Made by a program: the position numbers and the translations under genes | From: Amycolatopsis taiwanensis DSM 45107 | Lineage (GTDB): Bacteria; Actinomycetota; Actinomycetes; Mycobacteriales; Pseudonocardiaceae | Length of the DNA: 64,000 nt | Assembly (NCBI RefSeq): GCF_000519205.1 | Contig: NZ_JAFB01000034.1 | Span: 1 to 64,000, forward strand | Direction: 5' to 3' | Notes under the pieces: generated by a model | Database searches by the model: none | Seen by the model: the letters and a program-made list of their open reading frames with translations, nothing else | Told to the model about the DNA's origin: nothing | Part shown: piece after piece, positions 7,786 through 16,837 of the stretch | How the letters are laid out: the number at the start of each line of letters is the position of its first letter | Position numbering within the stretch: position 1 is the stretch's first letter

Positions 7786-10413
7786 TCACTCGCCAGTCGG
7801 CGGGCGCACGAGCCGCGGCGGCCGGGTGATGCCCGACCGGCTCGAAAAGCGCCCACGCAACGGGGATCCCTGGTAGTAGCGGTCCGCGGCGCTCGGCGCC
7901 ACGGCGATCTCGAGCCGCACCTCCCGGCCGGCGAACCGGTCGAGGGCGAAGCGGTACGGCAGCCACGCGGCCCGCCCGGCGGACTCGCCGTCGGCGAACA
8001 CCTCGACCGCGTCCCGTACGCCGTCGAGCACGAGTTCCCAGTTCCCCGGCGGGATCCGCACCTGCCGGACGTAGGTGACGGCACCGTCCAGCAGCTCGGG
8101 GAGTTGCTCCTCCAGCGGCGTCTCCACGCTCACGGGCACCCCTTCACGGCCGGCGAGCGCGAGCGTCCATCCGTCCGTCAGCGAGATCTTGTTCTCGGGC
8201 ACGCGCACCGCGCTGACACAAACGATTTCCTGCGCGTCGACGCGCAGTACGAACGAGCGGTCGGCGTCGCGGGTATCGACCTGGCCGGTCGAGGGCGTCC
8301 ACCGGGAGAAGCGCCATCTCCCCTCCGGGAGCTCCACGACCAGATGGGCCGGCGTGTCCGCGTCGTTGAACGCGGCCGCGTACAGGGTCGCATCCCGGTC
8401 ACGGCCGGTCCGCGTCCAGAGGGTTCTCCGATCCACCGGCGTGACTGTGATCATGTCGCTCCCGCGCACGCCGTGGAGGAGTTCGAGCACGTCCTCGGGA
8501 GCAGGACGACGAGCGCCGACACTGTCTTTTTCCCCGGTGCCACCGTCGTCAAGGGCGGCGAGTGTCGGGCCGGACGTCACGACCCGCACCCCGGCCGCGC
8601 GGGCGCTGACGAGAGCTTCACCGAAGCCCTCGGTCAGCGTCAGCTGTACGCCCGGGAGGACGACGCAGCGGTAGCTGGCATCGCCGATGCGGATGCGCCC
8701 GCTGTCGCTGCGCGAGCCGGCGACGGCTCTCTCGTCCACGATCCGGTACGGCACCCCGTGGCGCGCCATGGTCTCCGCCCACACGGCGAAGTGCGCGCCG
8801 GCGGGGTGCGCCGGGCCATGCCCGGCGACCGTGCTCAGTGGATAGACGAGAGCAACGTCCGTATCCGGCTCGAACTCGTCGAGGAACTGCGACAGCGCCG
8901 CGGACTCGTCCGCGAACGCGCGATGATGACCGAACCAGGGCTCGAAGTTCATCCCGGGCGGGAAGTCGAAGCGCGGGTTGACGAACAGTGCTTCGCGGCC
9001 GTCCCGGTCGTCGCCGTCCGTGAGCCAGAACGCGTGCTCCAGGAACTGGCGCGCGCCGAGAAGGTGATGCCGGATCGCCTGCGCGCGCAGGTCAGACAGC
9101 CGCAGCTCCCACTGCCCCGCCCCGAAATGCGTGCCCGGCTCGACCCGCGCGTAGTACTGCTCGACGATGCACCCGCTACGTCCGTGGGCACGCGCCACCG
9201 AGTCGCCGAACTTGGCGCTCAGTTGGGCGTCGTTGTTCCGCGCGTCCACGGCGGTCACGTCGCGGAACGCGTCGATCGCGAAGTAGTCCATGCCGAAGTT
9301 GGAGCGCACGTCGTCGGCGATCACGACGTCGGTGATGTCCCACGACCCGACGTGGGCGAGCACCTCGTGCCCGGAGAAGAGGAGCCCGTGCTCGTGGCAC
9401 CAGTCGGCGACGGTGCCGAAGAAGGCCTTCGTCGCCGTCGCGGCGTACAGAGAGAAAAAGCGCGCCCGCGCGCCCGCTTTTCCGGCATCGTCGAAGACGA
9501 GCGCCGGTAAAATTCCGCGCCACCCGCCGTCGAGCTCCCGGTCGGCGGCTTGGCGGAGCGTTGTCGAGTACATCAGCGACGACCCGAGCGTCCCCGTCCG
9601 CTCCGTCCAGTCCCAGAAGCAGGAATGCGGCTGATCGAAGAACACGTACACCACGGTGTCGCCGATGTGGTCGCTCAGGGCTTCCACGTAGGGCTGGAGT
9701 CCGACCTCCGTGAACCGGCGCGCCGCAGCCGGCTCCAGATAGTCGATCATGCGGGAGGTCACGCAGCGCGCCGACAGCGCGGCGGCCACGCGCGCGCCGG
9801 CGGGGGCGTCGGGCAGCTCGACGGCGACCGTCGCCCCATCGGGGCCGCTCCGGGCGATGGTGGCGCGATCGGTCACGTCCTGGTCTTCGCCGTCGTCTGA
9901 GCGCAGGAAGACGCCTTGCAGCTCCCAGTCCGCCCAGCGTGGCGACCCGCCGTCGAAGACCCACTCCGCGCCCTGCGCCAGCAGCCAGTCGACGTCGGTG
10001 GCGTGGATGCCGCTGACGGTCAGCTCGGCACGACCGTCGGCGACCGTCGACGCGGTCCAGAAAAGGTGGCTTTCCCGGAAGGAGTCGTGGCCGGCGACGG
10101 TCTTCCCGCCCGCGTGACCGGAAAGCCAGTTGTAGTCGTCGTAGATGCCCATGCGGAGCCCGAGCCGCCGGGCGGTGTCCGCGGTGGTCCTGACCGCCGT
10201 GAGGTACTCGCGGGACAGGTACTCCCGCAGCGGCCAGGACAGGCGCACCGCCACCTGGAACGAGCCGTAGCCGGCCTCCCGCATCGTCGTGAGCTGATTG
10301 AGGATTTCGTCCTCGGTGGGGACGCGGTGCCAGAACCAGTAGTTGGCGGGGCGATGCCAGAAGTCCGGGTTGCGGAAGCGCTCGAGCTTCTCGGTGGCGG
10401 GCCCGATCGTCAC
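7786..10413 (-). CDS. GH106-like glycoside hydrolase (putative alpha-L-rhamnosidase)
   Basis: 875-residue glycoside hydrolase resembling the GH106 alpha-L-rhamnosidase group. Near the N-terminus it has FWHRPANYWFWHRVPTEDEI and, after a barrel helix, LGLRMGIYDDYNWLSGHAGG, the pattern of a (beta/alpha)8 barrel in which an early Tyr-Asp-Asp/Glu and SGxAGG loop are characteristic; the middle holds FSGHEVLAHVGSWD. The C-terminal 200 residues look like beta-sandwich carbohydrate modules. There is no signal peptide, so the enzyme is probably cytoplasmic. GTG at 10413 overlaps the permease stop by four bases (GTGA). Neighbouring FucU suggests a 6-deoxyhexose such as L-rhamnose or L-fucose as the released sugar. 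The assignment to GH106 rests on motif pattern only. Confidence 0.65.
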   Translation of the reverse strand: MTIGPATEKLERFRNPDFWHRPANYWFWHRVPTEDEILNQLTTMREAGYGSFQVAVRLSWPLREYLSREYLTAVRTTADTARRLGLRMGIYDDYNWLSGHAGGKTVAGHDSFRESHLFWTASTVADGRAELTVSGIHATDVDWLLAQGAEWVFDGGSPRWADWELQGVFLRSDDGEDQDVTDRATIARSGPDGATVAVELPDAPAGARVAAALSARCVTSRMIDYLEPAAARRFTEVGLQPYVEALSDHIGDTVVYVFFDQPHSCFWDWTERTGTLGSSLMYSTTLRQAADRELDGGWRGILPALVFDDAGKAGARARFFSLYAATATKAFFGTVADWCHEHGLLFSGHEVLAHVGSWDITDVVIADDVRSNFGMDYFAIDAFRDVTAVDARNNDAQLSAKFGDSVARAHGRSGCIVEQYYARVEPGTHFGAGQWELRLSDLRAQAIRHHLLGARQFLEHAFWLTDGDDRDGREALFVNPRFDFPPGMNFEPWFGHHRAFADESAALSQFLDEFEPDTDVALVYPLSTVAGHGPAHPAGAHFAVWAETMARHGVPYRIVDERAVAGSRSDSGRIRIGDASYRCVVLPGVQLTLTEGFGEALVSARAAGVRVVTSGPTLAALDDGGTGEKDSVGARRPAPEDVLELLHGVRGSDMITVTPVDRRTLWTRTGRDRDATLYAAAFNDADTPAHLVVELPEGRWRFSRWTPSTGQVDTRDADRSFVLRVDAQEIVCVSAVRVPENKISLTDGWTLALAGREGVPVSVETPLEEQLPELLDGAVTYVRQVRIPPGNWELVLDGVRDAVEVFADGESAGRAAWLPYRFALDRFAGREVRLEIAVAPSAADRYYQGSPLRGRFSSRSGITRPPRLVRPPTGE

Positions 10414-11912
10414 TGCTTGACCGCCTGCGCCGCGGGCACACTCACGTAGTCGGACCTCGGATCGAACTTGAAGCCGAACGTCAGCAGCGCGTACAGCCCG
10501 GCGCCCACGGCCATCGCGATCACGACGCCGATGTTGCTCGCACCGAACACGCCGCTCTGGGCCTCGTCGGTCAGGAGGAAGCCGGTGACATGGGCGAAGT
10601 TCGGGTCCGCGCTCGTCACCAGACCCAGGCCCACGATGGTGCCGACGCCGAGGCTGACCAGCGCCGTCCACCGGCCGTTGCGACCGCCGTCGCCGAAGGG
10701 CTTGGCCATATCGGTGTTCCAGTCGAGGCGGCGCTGGCGGATGAAGTCGATCATCTGGATGCCGCCCATCGTCCCCATCATGACGGCGATAAGGGAGAGG
10801 AACGACTGGAACGTCGCGAGGAACGAGGTCGAGATGAACAGCAGGTAGAAGGCGCCGGCGGCGATGATGAGGGCGTTGATGGCCGTAGTGGTCGAGCGGC
10901 GCAGCGGGACGCCGACGGCGAGCAGCGCGAGACCGGAGGAGTAGATGCCGGTGATCGCGGCCGAGACGAGCGAGATCACGATGACGATCGAGAACGGGAT
11001 GAAGAACCACAGCGGGAGCAAATCGGTCAGCGCGCTGATCGGGTCCGCTGCCGCCGCCTCGCCCAGCTTCGGCGCGCTCCCGGCGAGCAGCACGCCGATC
11101 ACGAGCAGGATCACGGTCGGCACGGAGAGACCGGAGATCGTCCAGCCGATGACGCCCGCGGCCCGGGTCTTGCGCGGCAGATAGCGCGCGAAGTCGCCGC
11201 CGTAGTTGAGGAAGCCGAGGCCGACGAGGGTCATGGCCATGATGGCCCCGCCGACGACGGCGAGCGGGCCACCGGCCGGGGCGTCACCGAGGCGTGCCCA
11301 GTCGATGTGCGGGATGATCAGCGCGAGGAAGACCACCGTCATCAGGCCGGTCACCCAGGAGATCCAGACCTCCACCTTCATGATCAGCTCGTGGCCGAGG
11401 ACGGAGACCGTCATCGTCACGGCGAGCACGAGTACGAACCAGAGCACGATGGTGAAGGTCGAACTGCTGCCGTCGGACGTGGCGAAGACGGCCGGCCACA
11501 GCTTGGAGAAGAGGTTGGCGCCGGTCGTGGACGCGAGGGTGATGATCGTGATCTTCCAGCCCATGTTCGACAGGTAGGCGAAGAAGGCGGGCACGCGGTT
11601 GCCCACGAACCCGAAGGCGAACCGGGTCTGCGTCAGGGTCGGGAGGCCCGTGCGCGGACCTCCGACGGCGAGGATACCGACGAACGTTGACGAGACGAGG
11701 TAGCCGATCGTGCCGGCGATGATCGCCTGGGGCACGCTCAGCCCGAGGCTGAAGACGTAGATGCCGTAGCCGATGCCGAGAATGGAGATGTTCCAGGCGA
11801 ACCACACGGCGAAGAGGCCGCGCGGGCTGCCGCGCCGTTCGTCGTCGGGGACGGGGTTCACGCCGTTGGTCTCGACGACGGACTTCTTCTCAGCGGGGGT
11901 GGCGGGGGTCAC
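10410..11912 (-). CDS. NCS1-family permease (cytosine/purine/nucleoside type)
   Basis: 500-residue membrane protein with about twelve hydrophobic segments and NCS1 features: WFAWNISILGIGYGIYVF near the N-terminus, then GPRTGLPTLTQTRFAFG and LGFLNYGGDFARYLP in the middle. NCS1 carriers take up nucleobases, nucleosides, hydantoins, thiamine and related ring compounds with H+ or Na+. It is the first gene of the operon with the glycoside hydrolase and fucU, so here the cargo is more likely a glycosylated heterocycle (nucleoside or glycoside) than a free base; this is inference. The gene is divergent from the LacI regulator, whose operators lie near its promoter. Confidence 0.85.
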   Translation of the reverse strand: MTPATPAEKKSVVETNGVNPVPDDERRGSPRGLFAVWFAWNISILGIGYGIYVFSLGLSVPQAIIAGTIGYLVSSTFVGILAVGGPRTGLPTLTQTRFAFGFVGNRVPAFFAYLSNMGWKITIITLASTTGANLFSKLWPAVFATSDGSSSTFTIVLWFVLVLAVTMTVSVLGHELIMKVEVWISWVTGLMTVVFLALIIPHIDWARLGDAPAGGPLAVVGGAIMAMTLVGLGFLNYGGDFARYLPRKTRAAGVIGWTISGLSVPTVILLVIGVLLAGSAPKLGEAAAADPISALTDLLPLWFFIPFSIVIVISLVSAAITGIYSSGLALLAVGVPLRRSTTTAINALIIAAGAFYLLFISTSFLATFQSFLSLIAVMMGTMGGIQMIDFIRQRRLDWNTDMAKPFGDGGRNGRWTALVSLGVGTIVGLGLVTSADPNFAHVTGFLLTDEAQSGVFGASNIGVVIAMAVGAGLYALLTFGFKFDPRSDYVSVPAAQAVKQ

Positions 11913-11980
11913 GAGGGGTCTTCACTTTCGATCGGATTCGCGCACGCGCGCGTCGTTGTAGGTGATGCCGGGACACCAGG

Positions 11981-12174
11981 TCAGGGGTGCGTGACGGCGT
12001 CGGTCATCCAGGCCGGCAGCGATCCGGGGGAGAAGCGGTTGAGGTCACCGCCCGCGGCGCCCGCCTGCGGGACCTCAAGACGTGCAACGTTTCCGTCAGC
12101 TGCGGCGGCGGTCCACTGCAAGGCCCCGGTGTCGTCGACGCAGGGGTGACTGTCGAGGACGAGTAGCGGGGCAC
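11981..12174 (-). pseudogene. decayed gene remnant, possibly a nucleoside hydrolase
   Basis: A near-perfect ribosome site (complement of CCTCCTTT at 12184-12191, AAAGGAGG on the minus strand) lies 9 bases before a GTG at 12174. Shifted by one frame, the sequence then reads PLLVLDSHPCVDDTGALQW, which resembles the N-terminal DxDPGxDDAxA metal motif of inosine-uridine nucleoside hydrolases. The same shifted frame continues to TGA at 11981-11983 and ends FSPGSLPAWMTDAVTHP. Only about 65 codons remain against about 310 in the family, so a large internal deletion plus a frameshift would be needed. The position between a nucleobase-type permease and a LacI regulator fits nucleoside salvage, but identity is tentative. 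Confidence 0.35.
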
Positions 12175-12231
12175 AACGGCGTACCTCCTTTGGATGCCGG
12201 CTTCTCCGTACGGCTACCTGAGCCAGGGTTG

Positions 12232-12245
12232 GGAGAACGTTCTCC
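12232..12245. promoter_or_regulatory. LacI-type operator O1
   Basis: Perfect 14-bp palindrome GGAGAACGTTCTCC with the central CpG step favoured by LacI/GalR repressors. It lies 89 bases upstream of the lacI-type gene start. Confidence 0.75.
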
Positions 12246-12288
12246 GAAACCTAGCCCGGCAGAAGTCAGGCCGTCAATGGCCTGGAGT

Positions 12289-12302
12289 GATAACGTTCTC
12301 CC
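12289..12302. promoter_or_regulatory. LacI-type operator O2 (imperfect)
   Basis: TGATAACGTTCTCC, differing from O1 at two positions and sharing the ACGT core. It is 57 bases from O1 and 31 bases before the regulator start, so autoregulation is likely. Confidence 0.65.
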
Positions 12303-12333
12303 GACGAGAATCGAGAAAAGGGGCAGGGCATCG

Positions 12334-13434
12334 ATGGCTGACGCGACCCTGAGGGATGTAGCGCAGGCAGCCGGCTGCTCCGTGGCGACGGTCTCCCGCG
12401 TCATGGTCGGCAACCGCCCCGTGGGCGCCGAGACCGCCCGCCGGGTCAGGGCCGCGGCCGAGCGCCTCGGCTACCGGCCCAACCAGGTGGCCCGCGCCCT
12501 GCGCAGCCGCTCCACCGGCACCGTTGGGCTCGTCCTCCCGCAGATCACCAACCCGTTCTTCCCCTCCCTCGTCCGCGAGCTGGAACACGCCCTGCACGCC
12601 AACGGGCGGGCCCTGCTGCTCGCCGACTGCGATGACGACCCGGACACCGAGGCGGCGCGGATAAACGCGCTGCTGGCGCGGCAGGTCGACGCGCTGGTGG
12701 TCATCCCCGTGGACGAGCAGCGCAGCCGCGCCGCGGTGGCGGCCGCCGCGGCCCAGTTGCCGCTGCTTGTCCTCGACCGCAGTTGCGGCCACAGCGTCGC
12801 CGACTCGGTCGCCGTGGACAACGCGACCGGCATGGCCCTCGTCCTCGACCACCTGGCGCAGACCGGCCGCCGCCGCCTCTGCTTCCTGGGGGCGGCCGGG
12901 GCGGACTCGGCCGCCGTCGAGCGGCGGGCGGCGTACGAGGCGGGTGCCGCTGCGCTCGACCCGCAGGCTCCTGGGCGCGTCGAGCTGGGAGACTTCTCGG
13001 CGGAGTGGGGCGCCGCGGCGGTGGACCGGGTCTGGCCGGCTCAGCCGGACGCCCTCGTCTGCGCGAACGACCTTATCGCCGTCGGCGCCCTGCAGCGGCT
13101 GCGCCAGCTCGGCGTGCGCGTCCCCGACGAGGTCGCCGTCACCGGCTTCGACGACACCGACATAGCCACCGTCTCCGAGCCGGCCCTCACGACCATCCGG
13201 CAGCCCGTCGCAGGGTTGGCCGCCGAGGCTGCCCGGCTGCTGGAGCTACGGCTCGCGCAGAAGGACGCCCCGGAGCCGCGGCGCACCGTGCGCCTCGTAC
13301 CCGACCTAGTCGTACGCGCCTCCAGCGCAGCCGGCACAGCTGACCCGGCCGGCCCAGCTCGCGCCGAGCGCGTCATCGGTGGTCCTGACCGGCCAGCTCC
13401 CGCCGACCTCCTCCCTGCACCTCCATCCCTCTGA
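12334..13434 (+). CDS. LacI/GalR-family transcriptional regulator
   Basis: 366-residue repressor. The N-terminal helix-turn-helix reads ATLRDVAQAAGCSVATVSRV and the hinge helix RPNQVARALRSRSTGTVGLV; the rest is a periplasmic-binding-protein-like effector domain containing NDLIAVGALQRL and DEVAVTGFDDTDIA near the C-terminal lobe. ATG at 12334 follows a GAAAAGGGG site. Two candidate operators sit in its own leader, so it most likely represses itself and the divergent permease-hydrolase-fucU operon until a sugar or nucleoside binds. The C-terminus carries about 35 extra Pro/Ala-rich residues beyond the usual end of the fold. Confidence 0.92.
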   Translation: MADATLRDVAQAAGCSVATVSRVMVGNRPVGAETARRVRAAAERLGYRPNQVARALRSRSTGTVGLVLPQITNPFFPSLVRELEHALHANGRALLLADCDDDPDTEAARINALLARQVDALVVIPVDEQRSRAAVAAAAAQLPLLVLDRSCGHSVADSVAVDNATGMALVLDHLAQTGRRRLCFLGAAGADSAAVERRAAYEAGAAALDPQAPGRVELGDFSAEWGAAAVDRVWPAQPDALVCANDLIAVGALQRLRQLGVRVPDEVAVTGFDDTDIATVSEPALTTIRQPVAGLAAEAARLLELRLAQKDAPEPRRTVRLVPDLVVRASSAAGTADPAGPARAERVIGGPDRPAPADLLPAPPSL

Positions 13435-13505
13435 CCTCCCCGATCCCACCACCTGCACCACAGCGGAAGCCCAGTGATCGCCAGGTTCGCCATGACGCCT
13501 GATCG

Positions 13506-15113
13506 TCACCAGCCTCCGCGCAGGACGAGGAGGCGTACCTGTAGCTCGAGGGTGAAGCGGTGGACGGCGTCGTCGAGGTCGATCGCGCAGAGTTTCTCGA
13601 TGCGCTGGAGCCGGTACCGGAAGGTGTTCCGGTGCACCCGCAGGGCGGCGGCAGCGCGCGTGGCGTCACAGCCGGCGTCGAACCAACTCAGCAACGTGTC
13701 CAGGTATTCGGCGCCGCGAGGCGACTCGTCGTAGCGCAACACATCGAGCGCGCCGTTCAACAACTCCGGATGTTCGGTGGCCAGGCCGGCCAGTTCGGCG
13801 ATCAGCACGTGCGGGCGCAGTTCGGCCAGCTCGGCGGTGACCGGCTCCGGACGCGCGGCCAGGACGTCCACTGCTCGCCTGAGCAACCCGCATTCGGCAC
13901 GGACGTCCTGGCTCGTTTCCAGTGGCCGGCTGATACAGGCCACCAACGGACTGCCTGCGGGCACGGCGGCGCGCTGCCGCACGCGCTCTGCGAACTCGGC
14001 CGAGCCGGAGCCGGGGGCGGAGGGGAACAACACATAGGCCACCGAACCGAGCACCGCCGTCGCTGCGCTCGGGTTCAGCATCCGCGCGCAGCGTGCCAGC
14101 AACCGTTCGATGTCCGGGATCACTCCGGGCGCCTTGGCGTGCCCCCCGAGGCTCATCAGGCACCATCGCTTGGTGGTGGGGCGACGGAGCCGTTCGGTCA
14201 GTGCCGCCAACGATCCTTCGCCGGCCAGCAGCCCGCGTAGCAGCTCCGCCCGGACCGCGTCTTCGTCGTCGCGTCCGGTCTGCTCGTCGATGAACCACGC
14301 GGCAGCGGCAGCCGACACGTCGCCGAGCACGCGCGGTGCGGAATCGGGCGTGTCCGGACCGGGCGCCAGCAGCACGTAGCCGACCACCACGTTTCCGACC
14401 CGGATCGGTGCGACCAGCCGCGGACCCGTGCCGGCCACGTCGATCCAGGCGACGTTCCGCCGGTTCCTCGCCGACCCGAGTTGCGCCCGCAACGACAGCG
14501 GGGCACGGCGGGCGAGGATCGTTTCGCTGGTCAGGTCGTCGACGGTGTCACGGCAGGCGAAGGCGAGCACGCGCAGGTCCGCGTCGGTGAGCACGATAGC
14601 GCCGCTCAGCGCGAGCGCCGCGCTTTCGGCGAGTTCGTAGAGGCCGCTCGCGGTGGGCGTGGCGCCTCGCGCGCCGAACCGGGCACCGGACACCAGCGAC
14701 CGCACCAGTGTGCCGATCTCCTCCCAGCTGACCTGCTCATTCACCGCGAGCACCGGCACTCCCGTCCGCGCCGCGGCCGCTGTGACATCGAGATCAGGCG
14801 GCAGGCAGCCGTTCCGCACCACGAGCGCGGCCGCCCCCGCGTGACCGGCCGCCGCCAACGCTTCGGCGATCTCGGCGCCGGTCGGACGTGGTGTGGTCAC
14901 CAGCACCAGCTGATGCCGTCCCGGCGGCCAGGCGGGGTCCCAGATCGTCGCCCCGGCCAGCGGCTGATCGATGCCTGCCGCCGGGGCCACCACCATGAGC
15001 CAGCCGCGCCGGGCTCCGACGAGTTGCGGCAGCCGGACGGGCCCACCCGCCACGGGCAGTGGAAGGACCTCTGCGACAGTCGATTCTCCTGGTCGGTTGT
15101 CAACGACCGTCAT
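13506..15113 (-). CDS. PucR/CdaR-type transcriptional regulator 1
   Basis: 535-residue regulator with the PucR C-terminal helix-turn-helix (about the last 60 residues: CDATRAAAALRVHRNTFRYR followed by LQRIEKL), preceded by a GGDEF-like/GAF-type linker region. The N-terminal about 150 residues resemble the PucR-associated ligand domain (ALVVRNGCLPPDL, VPVLAVNEQVSWEEI). ATG at 15113 has an AAGGAG site 6-7 bases upstream. It lies downstream of, and parallel to, the second PucR-type gene, with a 122-bp gap that can hold its own promoter. PucR proteins activate purine, hydantoin or amide catabolism genes; here the neighbouring amidase-type operons are the likely targets. It is convergent with the LacI gene. 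Confidence 0.88.
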   Translation of the reverse strand: MTVVDNRPGESTVAEVLPLPVAGGPVRLPQLVGARRGWLMVVAPAAGIDQPLAGATIWDPAWPPGRHQLVLVTTPRPTGAEIAEALAAAGHAGAAALVVRNGCLPPDLDVTAAAARTGVPVLAVNEQVSWEEIGTLVRSLVSGARFGARGATPTASGLYELAESAALALSGAIVLTDADLRVLAFACRDTVDDLTSETILARRAPLSLRAQLGSARNRRNVAWIDVAGTGPRLVAPIRVGNVVVGYVLLAPGPDTPDSAPRVLGDVSAAAAAWFIDEQTGRDDEDAVRAELLRGLLAGEGSLAALTERLRRPTTKRWCLMSLGGHAKAPGVIPDIERLLARCARMLNPSAATAVLGSVAYVLFPSAPGSGSAEFAERVRQRAAVPAGSPLVACISRPLETSQDVRAECGLLRRAVDVLAARPEPVTAELAELRPHVLIAELAGLATEHPELLNGALDVLRYDESPRGAEYLDTLLSWFDAGCDATRAAAALRVHRNTFRYRLQRIEKLCAIDLDDAVHRFTLELQVRLLVLRGGW

Positions 15114-15235
15114 CGGACCACTCCTTCCGTCCACGCCACGTCGCGTTGGAGAAAGGCTAAGTACGGACAGGGCCGCCGTCAGTGGGCGCATAGCCCTGTG
15201 AAAGCCGTTCAACAGGGCGATGAGCCAAGATCACG

Positions 15236-16837
15236 TTACCGCGGGTCGTCCCACTCGACGTCCACGGCGCGGGTGGCCAGGTGCACGGCCAGCCGGTCGT
15301 CGGGGTCGTCGAGGTGGGCGGGCAGCAGCTCGCCGATCCGTTCCATGCGCTGCATGACCGTGTTGCGATGAACGCCGAGAACGACCCCGGCGGCCTTCGC
15401 CGAGGACTGGCAGTCAAGGTAACAGCGCAGCGTGCGCACCAGCTCTCCGGACGGGTCGGCCTCGTCGAGGGGCGCCAGCAGGGCGGCCGCGGCACTGCGC
15501 AGCGGAGCCGAGCCGTACCAGCCGGCCAGCAGCCTTCGTGTGCTGACGGCGTCGATGTGCTCGACGGCCGTCGCGCGGTAGGTGGTGCGGGCGAGCAGCG
15601 CGGCCTGGCGTGCCTGGTCAACGGACCGGCCAATCCCCGGCGTGCCCACGTGCGCGCCGCCGATGCCCGCGCACAGGCGCAGTCCCGGGTGCTCCGCTTC
15701 GACGGCCGCGAGCGTGCTGATGAGCCGCTCGGTCAACGGCCCGGGATCCGCCGCGTCGGCCTGCGCCTCGGTCGTCGACCAGAACACCCAGCCCTCGGCA
15801 CGCTCCACCAGGGTCGCGCGCACACCACGCTCGGCGAGTTGCTCCTCCAGTTCGGCTCCCAGCGCGGACAACCGGACGGTCGCCGGAGCGGCCGAGACCT
15901 GCACCTGCACCGCGGTGTGCCAGCCGGCGAGCCGCCAGCCCAGCGCGGTGGCCCGCTCGACCGTGCGGCGTCCCGGATCGTCGGGTTGCTCGAGAATTTC
16001 GTTCAGCAGCAAGGAACGCCGCCGGTGTTCCCGTTCCACCCGGACGGCCTCGCCCGCCACGTGCACGGCGAAGGACAGTGCCGCGATCGCGACCGCGCGC
16101 CGCACGGGTTCGAGCAGGCCCCCCGATGCGAAGCGGGGCCGGCGCACCGCGATCCAGTAGGCCGCCGGCCCGGCCGGATCGACCTGCACCGGTTGCAGCA
16201 GCAGGCCGTCGCCGTCCGTCTCGACGGTCAGGGCGACCGGGTGCGGATCGCCAAGCTCCTCCGCGCTCGCGTGGACGTCCAGCAGCGCGTGCACCGCCGG
16301 GTCGCCTGCCACGAACCGGGATTCCGCGTCGAGAAGCGCGACCGGTTCGCCGAGCGTCGCCGCCAGCAGCGAGGTGAGCGCGTTCGCGTTGGCCGGGGGA
16401 CGCTGGAAGCGGCGGGCCGCGTCGCCGAGCACCCGCAGTCCTGCGATCTCGGGGGCACGGACGTAGGGGTCGAACGCGGCGACGATTCCGGCGGGGGCGA
16501 CATCCTCGACGCCGATGAGCGGCAGCGCCAGCCGGTCCGCCAGCCGGCGGGTGACGAACGGGACCTGCCGGGTGGAACGGGCGGCGATGATGCCGGACAG
16601 ACCCGCGCTGCCGGCCAGGCGGATCGCGAGATCCACCGCCAGGTCGTCGAGAGCGAGCTGCTCACGGCCGAACACCACGATGCTGCCCGGCGCGAGCTCC
16701 GAGATCTCGTGGACCGTGGAGCCGGTGACGACCACCCGGACCGGTCGCTGCAGTCCCGCTTCACCGCCGAGCACCTCGTAGTGCTTCAACAGGTCCAGCT
16801 CCAGTAGCTGGCCAAGGGTGACCGTCGCGCTCGTCAT
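15236..16837 (-). CDS. PucR-type transcriptional regulator 2
   Basis: 533-residue protein with the full PucR layout: N-terminal PucR domain (VTLGQLLELDLLKHYEVLGG, APGSIVVFGREQLALDD), central sensor, and C-terminal helix-turn-helix (SAKAAGVVLGVHRNTVMQRM with ERIGELL). ATG at 16837 overlaps the stop of the HyuA-like gene by four bases, so this regulator is co-translated with the DUF917/HyuA-like pair. That coupling suggests it senses a pathway intermediate and controls that operon. It shares domain order but only modest similarity with regulator 1. Confidence 0.88.
   Translation of the reverse strand: MTSATVTLGQLLELDLLKHYEVLGGEAGLQRPVRVVVTGSTVHEISELAPGSIVVFGREQLALDDLAVDLAIRLAGSAGLSGIIAARSTRQVPFVTRRLADRLALPLIGVEDVAPAGIVAAFDPYVRAPEIAGLRVLGDAARRFQRPPANANALTSLLAATLGEPVALLDAESRFVAGDPAVHALLDVHASAEELGDPHPVALTVETDGDGLLLQPVQVDPAGPAAYWIAVRRPRFASGGLLEPVRRAVAIAALSFAVHVAGEAVRVEREHRRRSLLLNEILEQPDDPGRRTVERATALGWRLAGWHTAVQVQVSAAPATVRLSALGAELEEQLAERGVRATLVERAEGWVFWSTTEAQADAADPGPLTERLISTLAAVEAEHPGLRLCAGIGGAHVGTPGIGRSVDQARQAALLARTTYRATAVEHIDAVSTRRLLAGWYGSAPLRSAAAALLAPLDEADPSGELVRTLRCYLDCQSSAKAAGVVLGVHRNTVMQRMERIGELLPAHLDDPDDRLAVHLATRAVDVEWDDPR

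Noticed and set aside
7237-9510. Plus-strand open frame of 757 codons
   Set aside because: Antisense of fucU and the glycoside hydrolase; no family motifs, Arg/Gly/Val-rich.
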